Shown: piece after piece, positions 29,860-41,434 of the stretch
Layout: the number at the start of each line of letters is the position of its first letter
Position numbering within the stretch: position 1 is the first letter of the stretch
Origin: Trichosphaerium sp. ATCC 40318
Taxonomy: Eukaryota > Discosea > Flabellinia > Trichosidae
Reading direction: 5' to 3'
Assembly (NCBI GenBank): GCA_038496445.1
Contig: JALMLS010000487.1
Coordinates: 62,001 to 126,000 of the forward strand
DNA length: 64,000 nt
Notes under the pieces: generated by a model
What the model was told of the DNA's origin: nothing
Database searches by the model: none
What the model saw: only the letters and a program-made list of their open reading frames with translations
Position numbers and translations under genes: made by a program

Positions 29860-32637
29860 TTAAAATTCGATGTCGTTTACAAAGCGTCTTATCATATCGT
29901 ATGCACGTCGAGGCTACAAATCAAACATTAGTAACTGGTGACTCAGAAAAAGACAAAAAGATGTCTTCACATTATGAATTCGTTTCAAGATTTTGAATTG
30001 CGTGTCGCTTGTAGGTGTAGTAAAACCGATTATTTACCTGATCTTGAGGAACAAGATGACCTGCATCTCTTACAACAGCTTGGGTAAAGTTATTGACCTT
30101 TCTTACAAACCCAGCAACCTATCAAAGATGTTAACAAGTCATAAAAATACAGAAAATAACAAGATCTAAAACTGTTTTATGAACACATGCAGAATATTGA
30201 CTTTAGTGTTGTAAATGACTTTGTAGGCAAAGTATTCGGTATGAAATTAGACCAATTAAATACAATTATTGCCATTTGGAAGAGTAAAGAAAAGATTGTA
30301 AGTTATTATGGAATTGTGAAGAAAACATGAACTTCGCTTTGTTTTCAAGTTTACTCACCTCTACGTCATTTGGATCTACCTTCCATATCTTCTTTTTGGC
30401 AACTAAGTATTCAGATTGACCGGTCCACTTGAGTTGACGTAGAAAGTTCTCACAAACAGCTGCTGATAAAATAATATCATTTTGACCGTTGTAAATTAGA
30501 ACCTTGTAGTTTTCCATCAAAGGTACAAGGAATTGTAAAACATCCACCATCCAATCGTTTATCAAGTACTTTTCAACTATTTTAATGTTAATATTCGATA
30601 AAGAAAAGAATAAGAAGGGTGACATAACATGAGCATGTTTCACAAAATGTTTCTTGAAAAACGAAAATAAACAAGCATGAACCACGCCTCCCACACCTTT
30701 TTTTTTGGAGACAAGTTTGATAGGTATGTAGAACAACAACTCTTAATTGTTGGTGCACAGAAAAAATAAAAGTGACGACATGTAGAAAACAACAAGCTGT
30801 CATTGCTGCAAGAAAAAAATAAGAATACTGTACCTGTATTGTTCTGCATTTCAAAAGTGTAACCACCAACATGTACAGCATCTCTTGTTGTTTCCAAGTT
30901 CAAGAACTGTCCGTAAGGATTTGGTGGATATACTGGTGTACGTATGTTGTAGTAGTTCGTTGTGCCGCTGATGTTGCTAAACAAAAATGAGAACGGGTGG
31001 AAAAAACGTAAATGGTTTGGTTCTTAGGTCTGGTTTAGTCAAAGTCGACCCACAACAATGCTGTGAAGTTGGGAATTTTCAAAAGAAATGTACTCGCTTT
31101 GTTTGTAGCAAGAATAGGAGTAGTTTTGAGATTTTATACGATACTGTAGAGAAGAAAAAAGAATGTGATTTTCAATATGCAACATGACGGAATTGGACAG
31201 TAACGTAGAATGTTGATATCAAAATAGAATTAACTTCAATCCGTACTTGAAGTATGTTGGGTATTGAAAAAAGTCACCATTGATCATCTCGTCGAAGTAC
31301 AAGAAAGCTTTGTAATACTCTTTTTGAAGAATATATTTCTTAATATTTGCTTCATAGTTTTGAATAACAATCATCTCATTATAGTCTGCAATACCAGCAT
31401 TAAAAGCGAGAGTACCATAGCCCTGAAATTAAAAACTCGGTTAGTCATATACTCTAAAATCATTGTCTGGATTCGCGACAAAAGAGGAGCAATCCAAAAA
31501 AGTGGTCAAAACAAATGATAACATTTACCTGTGTTTGAGTAAGAGGTTGCATCATACCATCACCAATAGATATTCCTTTAAGGTTAATCTTCTTTTCAGC
31601 TTTAGGATTATTTATATGAATTGTATAAGCTGCAGCTGGGATATATTTACCAGCGTAAGATTCACCTAGAAACGTATTAGCTCATTTTTCTTTTTTTCAG
31701 AAAGCGAGCGTCAAAGTTCGTACCTGTTACATAGAAATCGGCTGCTCTGTACGATTCAAACATTTCAAAGAATTGGTAAAGGGTGGTGTACCTTGAAAGA
31801 ACATTTAATATCACGTGATATAATGAAATTCAAAAAAAGAACAAAAAATAACAAAAAAAGATTGACACATACAAATTTGCGCCTACTTCGGCCTCATCTG
31901 TAACAAATCCAGAGTTACTGGTTGTAAAACTGAACCCTAAAAAATCATTAATTATTTCTACATAAGACAATACTTTCAATTATCCCACAGGGAGATAAAT
32001 GCCAATATGATGAAGTCAAAAACGAAAAAAAATCATTTGGTTTGTACCGACACCAACTGGATTATCAATGTACACGACATTAAATAGCTTAGTCCATGAA
32101 AATGGGCTTGCTTTTAGCGTTTTACCATCGCCGTCAACCGAGAAAGGACCGTTTTCTTCAAATAGCCCAGCCATAGATGAGAAACCTGGTCCGCCCTACG
32201 ACTGTTAGCGTAAAACCACAAAAAGAGATTTGATAGCGTCATCAACAGGTAAATCAAGTAAAACTAGCTAAAAATGCTAGCGGACGCACGTTTAGCCATA
32301 GCAGAACCGGTTTTTCTTCTGGGTTAGCGCATTCGCATGGGAAAAACCAGAAAAACATATTGCTGTTTGTTGTCGCATTTACAGTGATGTACCCGGAGTA
32401 ACTAGTTAAACCACCAAGTGTCACCTTACTATTGAGGATTTTAGCTTAAAATCGCTTATTATTGTTTACCTGAGCGACCGAGCTGTTGCAGCGTCATTTG
32501 GAAGGTACTTAGATACAAACAACGGTTCTGAGCATACTGCCAAGCCTGTAGCCGTTTTAATATATTGTACATAATGAACGATCAAACATACCGATAAAAC
32601 ACGCAATGACAAGTATAACGAGTTGTCTGCTTGCCAT
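29860..32637 (-). CDS. Serine carboxypeptidase, CPVL-like (peptidase family S10)
   Basis: Twelve exons join in phase to 449 residues: 32592-32637, 32470-32545, 32290-32428, 32048-32195, 31873-31936, 31724-31791, 31529-31665, 31247-31422, 30834-30976, 30359-30576, 30038-30118, 29860-29913. A signal peptide (MASRQLVILVIACFIG) starts the protein. Family landmarks in order are SYSGYITV, LLWLN-GGPGFSSM, NPVGVGFSF, the nucleophile in GESYAGKY, the Asp in YNGQNDII and the His in DAGHLVPQDQ, so the Ser-Asp-His triad is complete. The S10 tail KKKIWKVDPNDVE is close to vitellogenic-type carboxypeptidases. It should remove C-terminal residues from peptides in lysosomes, phagosomes or outside the cell. 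The intron at 30577-30833 is the longest. Confidence 0.93.
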
Positions 32638-33534
32638 TTTTAGGGCCGTGGGTAACTTCGCACTTAATTGGTCCGCTAAGGAAGGTTGAGTGTCCCGGAT
32701 TTGGATATTATGTTTGTATCGTTAAAATTGCACGTGGTAGTTTTTTTCTCTTGTGTTGTTAATAAGGTAGCTACACAAAAAGCCACACTGTGGTAGTGTC
32801 CACATACTCAAAACATTCGCACTCTATGCAAATTATAGCCTTTCACGTGATTTTATATAAGTTGATTACTTCAGATTTTTTTGTACTTCTTCAGTTTGTT
32901 CATTAATATTCTTTTCCATTTCACTTTAACGTTGGTAAGTTTCATTTGCTACACTATAGGCATGGTATGGAACAATTTTCTAGACAAGGTTATTCAGCAA
33001 TTGTAGTCTCACATCAGCCTGTTGCATGAAGTAAATTGGCGATAGGATCGCCTTAACATAAAGTAATTTTAGATTATTATTACCTCTTGCCTTGCGATAC
33101 TGTAGCTTAACGATGTGTAGAGTCTGATTTCTACAATATTGACCACTCTTATGTATGTAGCATATGTTTAACCACCTCTTAAAACTTGCAAATACTGCCA
33201 TGCGCTAGATTATTTTGTGATTCGCGTAAAACTATTAGCTAGCGCCTAGGCTATTGTATGAATATCAAAAGATGAATTCGTTTCCAATAAAGTATCCGGG
33301 AACTGTTTGCTTATTCTCCGATATTGTAAACTCTTTTTCACGACCGTAGGTGCGGAAAAAATAAAACCCCGCAATCCCATTCGATTGTATTTATTGGATA
33401 TGTAGGATGGTTCGCTTCCAAGCTACATTAGCGAACTGTTATACTCGAGTTATTTTTATTCAAAACACTAAGAAATCATGTGATCATCTTATCTAACCTT
33501 TGTAGGACAAGGCAATCTAATTAGTTGGCCTTCG
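32638..33534. other. Divergent intergenic region
   Basis: Lies between the carboxypeptidase (minus) and the first alginate lyase (plus), so it should hold both promoters. CACGTG occurs near 32732 and 32848. A 73-codon minus frame (32980-33201) has no recognisable feature. Confidence 0.5.
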
Positions 33535-33601
33535 TTATATAAATTTACCCGCTGCCTAATGTGATTTAACTGCACACTAGCGTATGAGAAAGTTACTAGC
33601 G
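33535..33601 (+). promoter_or_regulatory. Promoter region of PL7 lyase 1: TATA-like box and ACTAGCG direct repeat
   Basis: TTATATAAA lies at about 33534-33543, roughly 105-115 bp before the ATG. Two copies of ACTAGCG follow at 33576 and 33595, 19 bp apart. The same two boxes with the same spacing, plus a third copy, precede the second PL7 gene. This conservation makes them candidate regulatory or initiation elements. Confidence 0.45.
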
Positions 33602-33648
33602 AATCATTCTACTGACATTTTCAAACAATTAACAATACAAGCGGAAAA

Positions 33649-34644
33649 ATGGTACGAAGCAAATTTCCGCTGTTCTATCTCTGTATCTCACAGTATACCC
33701 AGAACTGGATTGTTTTATCGGTTTGTGTGGCACTCTTCCTTACGCAAGTTACAGCGCTAGACAAAAACAAAACGCCTGGACAAAACTTCGACCTCAGCAA
33801 CTGGAAGATAACACTTCCTGATTCATCAGCAAGCGAAAGATCACCTTCTCAAGTACGCAACTATTTCTCCTCTTGCTACAAAGTCATGCCTTTGTAATAT
33901 TCCTGTTAGCTGCGCACATACGTTTCCAACTACTTTTACACTGGTGGCGATGGATCAATGACCTTCTATTGTCCTTCAAATGGCGGTACAACAAGTGGAT
34001 CAAGTTACCCAAGATCTGAGCTACGTCAACTCTGTAACCCAGGTGACGATAACTACGTACACAACAACAATGCTAAGCTAAAGCAAACTCGCTGACTTTT
34101 TTTTAGAATTGGCACATATCTGATAAAAACGTGATGAAAGCAAGACTCAAAGTTGATAGAGCCAAAACAGATGCCAAAAAAGTTGTAGTACTTCAAATTC
34201 ACGCTTTTGACGCACCACCTCTTATCAAAATTCAATGGGAATCTAACGGGAATATCTACGCTTTGTACAAGAAAAACAGAAACGGTGACGATGCTCCAAA
34301 GGTATGTATAACATTAAATTGCATAGAATTTACACTTCAATTAACACAAACTTGAGGTTACTCTGGGCAGTGTTGGATTTGGTCGTTTTGATATGGAGAT
34401 ACATGTACGTCCTCGACACCATGTAAGTTGTTTTGATGTTTACCAATAGGCTGACAACGGGCGGCTCAAAGTGTACCTCAATGGTGCTAAAAAACTGGAC
34501 GTAAATGTTGGTGGATATTGGAGCAGCTTCACAAACTACTTCAAGGCTGGTAGCTACTTACAAGCAAACTCTGGCGGTCAGTTCGCTACAGTCCGATTCT
34601 ATGAATTGGATATCACCAGCCAAGGGCCTTGTGAAGAAGATTAA
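33649..34644 (+). CDS. Alginate lyase, polysaccharide lyase family 7 (copy 1)
   Basis: Five exons (33649-33852, 33910-34056, 34107-34301, 34357-34404, 34450-34644) join in phase to 262 residues. A hydrophobic segment at residues ~24-40 (WIVLSVCVALFLTQVTA) looks like a signal peptide or anchor. The PL7 landmarks are all present: FDLSNWKITLPD at the start of the domain, RSELRQ, QIHA, and NYFKAGSYLQ near the C-terminus. These supply the Arg, His and Tyr that PL7 enzymes use to cleave alginate by beta-elimination. Length fits a single-domain PL7. AATAAA follows the stop by 1-2 nt. Its closest relative in the window is the gene at 59452-60461. Confidence 0.92.
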
Positions 34645-34881
34645 ATAAACTTGCTCACAACTTTTTTATTTCAAGCTGTTGCCAGTTTTAATTATGTTTT
34701 TGTTGGCGCTGTAGCGCTAGTACTCCTTTAAAAACGACACGTGGTCACCATGTGTTGCTTTAAAAAGATTTCATAAAGACGTAGCTGTTTCTTGGTATTC
34801 AGTACTGACAAGAAAACAGCTACACTTAATAGCCTCATGTTAAGTCGAAAACTCTGTACAAAACTAACCAGCATTACACAA

Positions 34882-36785
34882 ATGAAGGTGTTAATACTGA
34901 TCGCTTTGCTTTTTACTGTTGTAGCAGGTGCGTGTCGGTAAAAGCATAAACTCGCTTTATCTTGTTTGTGTCACCTCACAATATGTGTAGCTAGTACAGC
35001 ACCACTTCATAATGTTGATATTGGTATACACAATGAGTTCTTGGTTATTTTCAACCAAAATGTCACCGAATTTACGGGTACGCTTTGCAAACTTCTCGAA
35101 AAAACAAAGCGATACTTCCCAACTACCATTCTCTAGTTGCTCAGCATATTTCTTCGTTTAAATCTATTGATGGTAACTCTATCGCATTTGTTTTTAAAAA
35201 TACACCTGGATACGCAGCAACACTTACTCCTGAGTACGTTGTTTAGCCTTTTTCTTTCGGTTTTGGTTAATAAATCAATGTCACTTGATATCACATTCAC
35301 CAACCGTTTTTTTGTAGCACCTTGGCACGTGTTCGACAAGATCCAAATGTTGCGTTTGTAGAAGCCAATCAAATAGTCTATGGGGATGTTTTAGTTGGTG
35401 AAAATGGTAAATTGAAGACTGAGGTGAGGAGTAGATTTCAATGGAAAAGTATCACGTGATATTTACGTTATAAAAAGGATCCAAGAAAAGCTGTTCCTTG
35501 TCCAAACACTCAAAGTAATGTACCAAGTTGGGGTCTAGAAAGGTACACTCCTTACCAATATGTAATAACAACGTGAGTACTAACGAACCGTTGTAGGTTG
35601 TCTGTTGAAAGTGCTAACCAGATGAATAAGGAATATCATTATTACGAAAATGCTGGAGAAGGTGTTAACACATACATTCTTGATACGTTAGTAGCAATAT
35701 AAATACACGACTCTCGCTATTGTCTTATCTCTTATTTTTCTTAGAGGTGTCGAGATAACTCATCCTGATTTTGCTGGAAGAGCATTCTGGGGATTCAACT
35801 CTGGGTCAGGTCCAAATACAGATAGAAATGGTCATGGTACTCCATCTTAGTTAAGAACGTCTATTGTCAGCGAAATTCAATAGTCTTTTAGGTACACATG
35901 TTGCTGGCACTGTAGCAGGAACAAAGTATGGTATCGCCAAAAAGGCTACCATCTACGCTGTAAAGGTAGGATCCCGTTTTTTTATCGTTTTTTTCTTTTA
36001 TTGGTTCGTTTCCTTTGTTAAGTGATTGAAGGTACTTGGAAGTAAAGAAGAAGGCGCTGTTCCAGAAGCAACTATTTTCAACGTTGTAGCTGGCATTGAT
36101 TGGGTCACTTCTCATAAAAAACAACAAGGAAAACCAGCTGTAGCTAACATGTCACTAAGAACAGCTTTTGGTACTTCTCCATCAACAGATAGAGCAATGA
36201 AAGACGGTTACGATGCTGGTGTTGTATACACTTCATCTTCTGGTAATTTTAACAGAGACTCTTGCACTCAATCTCCTTCAAACGTACCATGGGGTATTTC
36301 AGTAGGAGCAACTGATGTCAAGGTACGGTCATATCACCACTGAGAAAAAACCCCGAAAAAAACTCGCTTTCTTTTGTGGTCTCTGCTAATCTTGTTCTTC
36401 TTTGGTAGGATGTCCGTTCATCTTTCTCAAATGCCGGTACTTGCACTCATGTATTCGGTCCTGGAACAGCTATAACATCTGCTTGGTTAAATAACGGTGA
36501 AAATACAATCAGCGGTACTTCAATGTCTTCTCCGCATGCTGCAGGAGTTGCAGCTCTCATCCTCGGTAACAACCCAAGTGCAACACCTGATGAGGTACGT
36601 ATACACTTGAACATTTCTAAATTCGTTGTGGCTTTAAACAAGAGGTACTCAGTTTTGTTTAGGTTAAGAAGATCATGCAGGACGAATCAGTTAAAGGCGC
36701 TATCAACCTAAACTGCAATGCTAACGAAGTACCTTCTGAGTGCATTAAGAGTCTTAATTATTTGACGCATGTACCTTGTTCTTAA
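34882..36785 (+). CDS. Secreted proteinase K-like subtilisin (S8) with I9 propeptide
   Basis: Eleven exons join in phase to 418 residues: 34882-34927, 34991-35077, 35137-35233, 35318-35423, 35478-35542, 35597-35686, 35745-35836, 35892-35965, 36032-36322, 36409-36594, 36663-36785. It has a signal peptide (MKVLILIALLFTVVAG) and an inhibitor I9 propeptide ending near DPNVAFVEANQIV. The peptidase domain has the Asp in TYILDTGV, the His in NGHGTHVAGT, the oxyanion Asn in SSSGNFNRD and the Ser in SGTSMSSPHAAG. Spacing and the extra cysteines match the proteinase K subgroup. It starts about 240 bp after the PL7 stop on the same strand. Expected role: extracellular or phagosomal protein digestion. 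Confidence 0.95.
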
Positions 36786-37230
36786 GACAACATCAATGTC
36801 AACACATTAATAAACCTTCCACCACAACAACATATTTAGTCTCACTGGCAAACTTATCAAATAAACTTTAATGGTAAGTTACGGTGGCTCCACCTTTCTT
36901 TTAGCGCAGCGAGAAGGAAAAAATCTGAGAAGCGCTCGTGGAAACAAATCTTGAAGTTTGTTGATTGTATGCCAGGACAAAATCCACGAAAAAAGCAATA
37001 ATGACATCCAAACAAAATACTATAATTTAACAACAGCACCTTCAAAAATCACTCGCCAAACTTTGATACAGGACTAAAAATGACGTTGCACCTCGACGCT
37101 CGGTTGTCTCGTATGTCAAACAACCTTTTGTACGACAAATGATACTGATAATGAACAACATTAAAACAGACCTGTATCTTTTGTTAATGAACATTTGCAA
37201 GGTTTATTACTTTTATCTTGATTTGATTCA
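36786..37230. other. Convergent intergenic region
   Basis: Lies between the 3' ends of the subtilase (plus) and the two-domain hydrolase (minus). No gene seen; candidate AATAAA signals occur on both sides. Confidence 0.5.
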
Positions 37231-40200
37231 CTACCATATCTTTTTCAGCCATGTGATAATATCTGTTATTTGATTTTTCTGAAGCCTGCTATAATCGTTT
37301 GGAGTCATTACTGTGAAATTTCCATCTGCATTCAATTTATGCCAAGCTAAAAGCAATCTTGTAAGCAAGAGCAAGTTAAGTTAAATCGAGGATTTACCTT
37401 CTTGAGCCACTTTTGTAATATCCAATACATCAGTAACATTTGCGCCTATGTCATTCATAGGCGCATATACAAGTGTAGATATAGGAGCTATCATTTCTAG
37501 AACATCATCAAAGTCATACGGTATGGCCTAAACGTTATATTAGAACGGTATGGTTGAAGATGTTATGTACTTTTTGATTGTCCTTGTAGAATCCTAAACG
37601 AGGCATCATAGCATACCAAGACCATAGACGTTCTATGCCTCCTGTAGATTCATATGAATCTGTACGAAGTGGAGCAAACCCAGCTATAGACCCAACAGCA
37701 TTTATACGTTTATCAAAAGCTGCCGAATACAAGCATACTACAAAAAAAATCAACAAAACGAAATTCTTGTGGAGTTTCCGTAGCTCTCAAGTTGAGAGTA
37801 CCAAAAACTTTGACAGCTTGCTGGCAAACATCAAATACATGCATTGCTTACAAGAATGAGAAAAAGTTATTTCCAGGCAGGAAAGCCTTTGGCATTGACG
37901 GTTTTCTCATTTTTTTACTGTTTACTTTTTTTGTATTCTGTTAAAAAAAGCGTACTTGAACCACCTACATCGTAACCAATACAAGAAACCTTAGAAGTAT
38001 CTACAACTGGTCTCACTATAGGATCAAAACCTATTGAAACATCGAGTGTCAACCGGTATGTATAGGGGTTTGTTAAAATACTAACCTCCTTTTGGAAAAT
38101 ATCCGTTTCCTTTGTGTATAAAGTCTAGAGCTTGAATAACATCAAATACACCTCTACCCATTTTACTAAAATTAGGGAACCTTTTATAAAACTTTTTATC
38201 CTGAAGCAATCGCACACCATATCCAACTAAACATACAATTAAAAAAAGTTGTAATATAAAATCACACCAAGTGGAAGATCAACATGAGAAAGTAACGAAG
38301 AAAGAGAAAAAATACTGAAATTTCAATACTTGCGTTGATCAAAGGTGAAAACAAAGTATCCTTGCTGAGCCAGTTGTACGTATATAGGGGATATACGCTC
38401 AGCATTTATGCCATAGTCTTGAACAAATCCATCAAAATAAGAATGAGGATGAGCAAATATAACAGCTGGCATAGGTGTTTGAACTCCTTTTTTAAAGTAT
38501 ATGTGACCCGTTAAATAGTTCCCAAAGTTAACACCAACGCGCTCAACATCTATTATAACAAATTAAGTAATGCCACAACGAGACTGTCATCAAAAACGTT
38601 AACAGTGTATTGTTTTAAGAAGTTGTAACAGAATATGTTCTGATTTTCTAGTTGTTCTGTACCTGAAGAAACTCCACTGTCTCTGCGTAGCAAAGAAGTT
38701 ACATAAGGCCATTCAGCAGTATACGTTCCACCTGGTGTCAGTCCTTGGAAATACATTAACACGTGGTTCTGTGTAAATTTCAAAAAAACCAGTCGAAGGT
38801 GCTGTACCCATTGGAGGTTCCTTGCCCAAGAACCATTGTATTATTTCTTTTTTAGATGATCCTGAAGGAGGTTTGGTTTCTTTTTGAGTCTTACTCCATG
38901 TTGGCCAGTCAAAGCTAAATCAGATTTATAAGCAGGTCGACATCTATAAACTAAATTACTGATGTAGAAGTATTTCAGGGAAATCGTCTATTGTAATCAA
39001 CGGATTACGCTTGAACGCCAAGTCAAACCAGTCTATTGTATGATTAGAGTATTGTCTTATCAAAGAAATAAATACCAATATAATCATCAGCATCTATAAA
39101 CCCATGGTGATCACCTAAGACGGCAAAGATATCAATAAATAAATTGGTTTAATACAGTGGGGGATTTTGTGTACCACGACGCCACAATATACGTAAATTG
39201 TCTTCAGCGTTCTGGAATCTATAAGCATTTTGACCGGATAAATAGTTTTTTTCTACTGCGAACGTAGTATCGCCTAAAGGAACCGAGTATTAAAGAATAC
39301 TGTTTTCCTAGGAAAATTCTGTAAGTACCTTCATGATCATTATAAGCATCTGCTAGCAAACAATGACGTGGTGAAATTAATCCAAGCCATCCATTCGCAT
39401 CAATAGGTAACTACAATCTTCTATTAATTTTGGAACACACGGAAATCACGTGTTATTTGTTTGTCCGTTCAAGTCAAGTTACGCAGCCCATTATTTTGCT
39501 AGTTGTTTTGTTCGTTAAAGTGCTCCAATGCATACTGCAACGCAAATAAAGTGCTGAAGAACAAGAAAATGGCAAAATAACGGGTTGACTAACTTGGCTG
39601 AAACAGACAATACACTAAGTTATATCACGTGTGTTTTCACTAAAGTAGTACCTCATTTTCTCGTCCTGTAAAGTCACGTAGAGATTCAAGAAACCAATGA
39701 TCTAGGAAGTCTGATGGCGCCTTTTTTCATGAAAGAAACTAAGAACGGTTTCTATTACTGCTATTTTGAGTACCTCAGAAAAATGTGTCCTTCCGGAAAA
39801 TCTATACGCTGAGCTTGCTGGTACGCCAGCACTGCTTGAAACTACTGCAGTGATCCCTTTTAAATCTTTAGTACGAAAAGTACTTTAATTTTGTAAACAT
39901 ACTTTCGTCGAGAGCGGTAGCAATGACGGACTGCTTTCCGTTTCTAGAGTGACCTACCGATATCAAACAAGGTTTCGTAACAATGTATAATACCTGTTAT
40001 GCCAACACTGGTTTTATCCGTTTGAGGTAACGTAAGTATGTAATCTAGAGCACGCATACCTAGCCATGCACGGCGAGATATCGTTCCCCAAGTAGCTAAA
40101 GGATAAGCTAGAATTGTTAACCAGTGTTCGTCCAACAAGTTGTTTAACACCTTTTTGGAAAACGTCAGTTTGATCATCATTGTCAGCTCCTGGATATACA

Positions 40201-40807
40201 ACGCCAATATAACCTCTAGAAAAGGCGACAAGAGCCCAACGCCTTTATGAATACATAAGACTTAAATAAAATAACAAAGTCACAAGGGTACCTATGCGTT
40301 GTTTGTGTCATGAACACTGGGAAAGGTCCATCTCCATCTGGCATCATTACCTACTTTTTTTTTAGACTTATTCCATCGCTTAGCGGCACGTGTACCTCCA
40401 TTGTGAAACTAGCATTATTATGCGTGTCAAAAGAGAGCTGAATTGTTTTTGACGTTCCTCCACGAAACGGTATAGACGAAATAGTAGCGACAGAAGTGAT
40501 TTTAGGTACTTCATTAGGAAACGTGCCAATAAAATTCGCTATGAACAGGTTTCTTATTTCTGCTTTCCTAGCTACCCTAGATGCCTTGTAAGCTTATAAT
40601 AGGTTTTCACTGTACCATTGGGCGGTCGTTTTAACGGATGTACCGTTAACGAACTGTAACAAAGGAGGTAAACGAGCTGTAGGCGCGAAGGAAGCTACCA
40701 AAACAGTATATTAGTAAGCGCCTTGTTATTTGTCCTATACCGCTTGAAAGACACGTTAAACATGATAGTAATATCAGTAAAATAACGGTTACAGCGTGAA
40801 CTGGCAT
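37231..40807 (-). CDS. Secreted two-domain alpha/beta hydrolase (CE15-like esterase domain plus degenerate second hydrolase domain)
   Basis: A gene of about twenty exons. Verified exons from the 5' end are 40741-40807, 40616-40694, 40396-40576, 40292-40350, 40151-40242, 39994-40107, 39903-39953, 39774-39856, 39652-39720 and 39329-39410, then several more down to the TAG at 37231-37233. A signal peptide (MPVHAVTVILLILLSC) starts it. Domain 1 has the nucleophile in GITGHSRNGKQ, LISPRHCLLADAYNDHEG and the likely catalytic His in GDHHGFID, an order seen in CE15 glucuronoyl-esterase-like proteins. Domain 2 (from about 38560 down) has FAHPHSYFDG, then GYDVGGS where Ser is expected, and SIAGFAPL. 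It lacks an obvious catalytic His near its end. The splice joining domain 2 near 37960-37750 is the least certain, and one intron there would be GC-AG. Role: probably carbohydrate ester hydrolysis outside the cell. Confidence 0.75.
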
Positions 40808-41041
40808 TAGTTCCCTATTGAGTGATAATTCAAAGTAAGTCACGTGTTTGTCCGTGACTGTATTTATTCTGTAGACAGTACATAAAACAAACGTTGTACT
40901 ATTGATATTTGCTATGGCCTTCACCAAGCGCCGCGATTGAGTGTTACTTTTTACCATAGGCAATCAAGAACTTGGGATGTAATGAAGCCAATACTTAGTG
41001 AGTTATAGTCTTCTGAGACTCAAAGAAAACTGGCTGTCCAA

Positions 41042-41299
41042 ATGTTTAAAATACGTAAGGATCAACCTTTTGAAGTAGAGCAACTTCAAAGAAAAGCCAA
41101 GTCGCTCACAACAAATATACGAGAATGGATCTCTAAAAGAACAGCAAACAGCCACAATAAAGAATTCAATCGCTTAAGAATACCCTTAGAAGACCTTGAA
41201 GAATGCACTTGCAGAGGATACTTTCTTGCTACTGTAAAGGGGCTACACTTATTGCAATCAAGGCACCGGAAATACACGCGCATACAGTTGAATAAATAG
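41042..41299 (+). CDS. Hypothetical 85-residue basic protein
   Basis: A complete ATG frame rich in Lys and Arg, with a central PLEDLEECTCRGYFL segment. The stop at 41297-41299 overlaps an AATAAA. It lies in the ~630-bp gap between the divergent hydrolase and GPCR genes. No family is recognised; it may be a short real gene or part of a 5' leader. Confidence 0.35.
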   Translation: MFKIRKDQPFEVEQLQRKAKSLTTNIREWISKRTANSHNKEFNRLRIPLEDLEECTCRGYFLATVKGLHLLQSRHRKYTRIQLNK

Positions 41300-41434
41300 C
41301 TTTACTACAACAGTAAAAGAAGTTGATGACACTTCGTCTTAAATAGATTGGTCGGGGTTAAGCCATCATAGCGCAGCACGTGATTCTGTGCGCGTAACAA
41401 GTCTCCTATTCTATTCCTTAGCATATAACACAAC

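Noticed and set aside
30577-30833. Extra coding frames (97-157 codons) in the long carboxypeptidase intron
   Set aside because: Exons on either side join in phase and match the S10 family without it; the frames have no homology I recognise.
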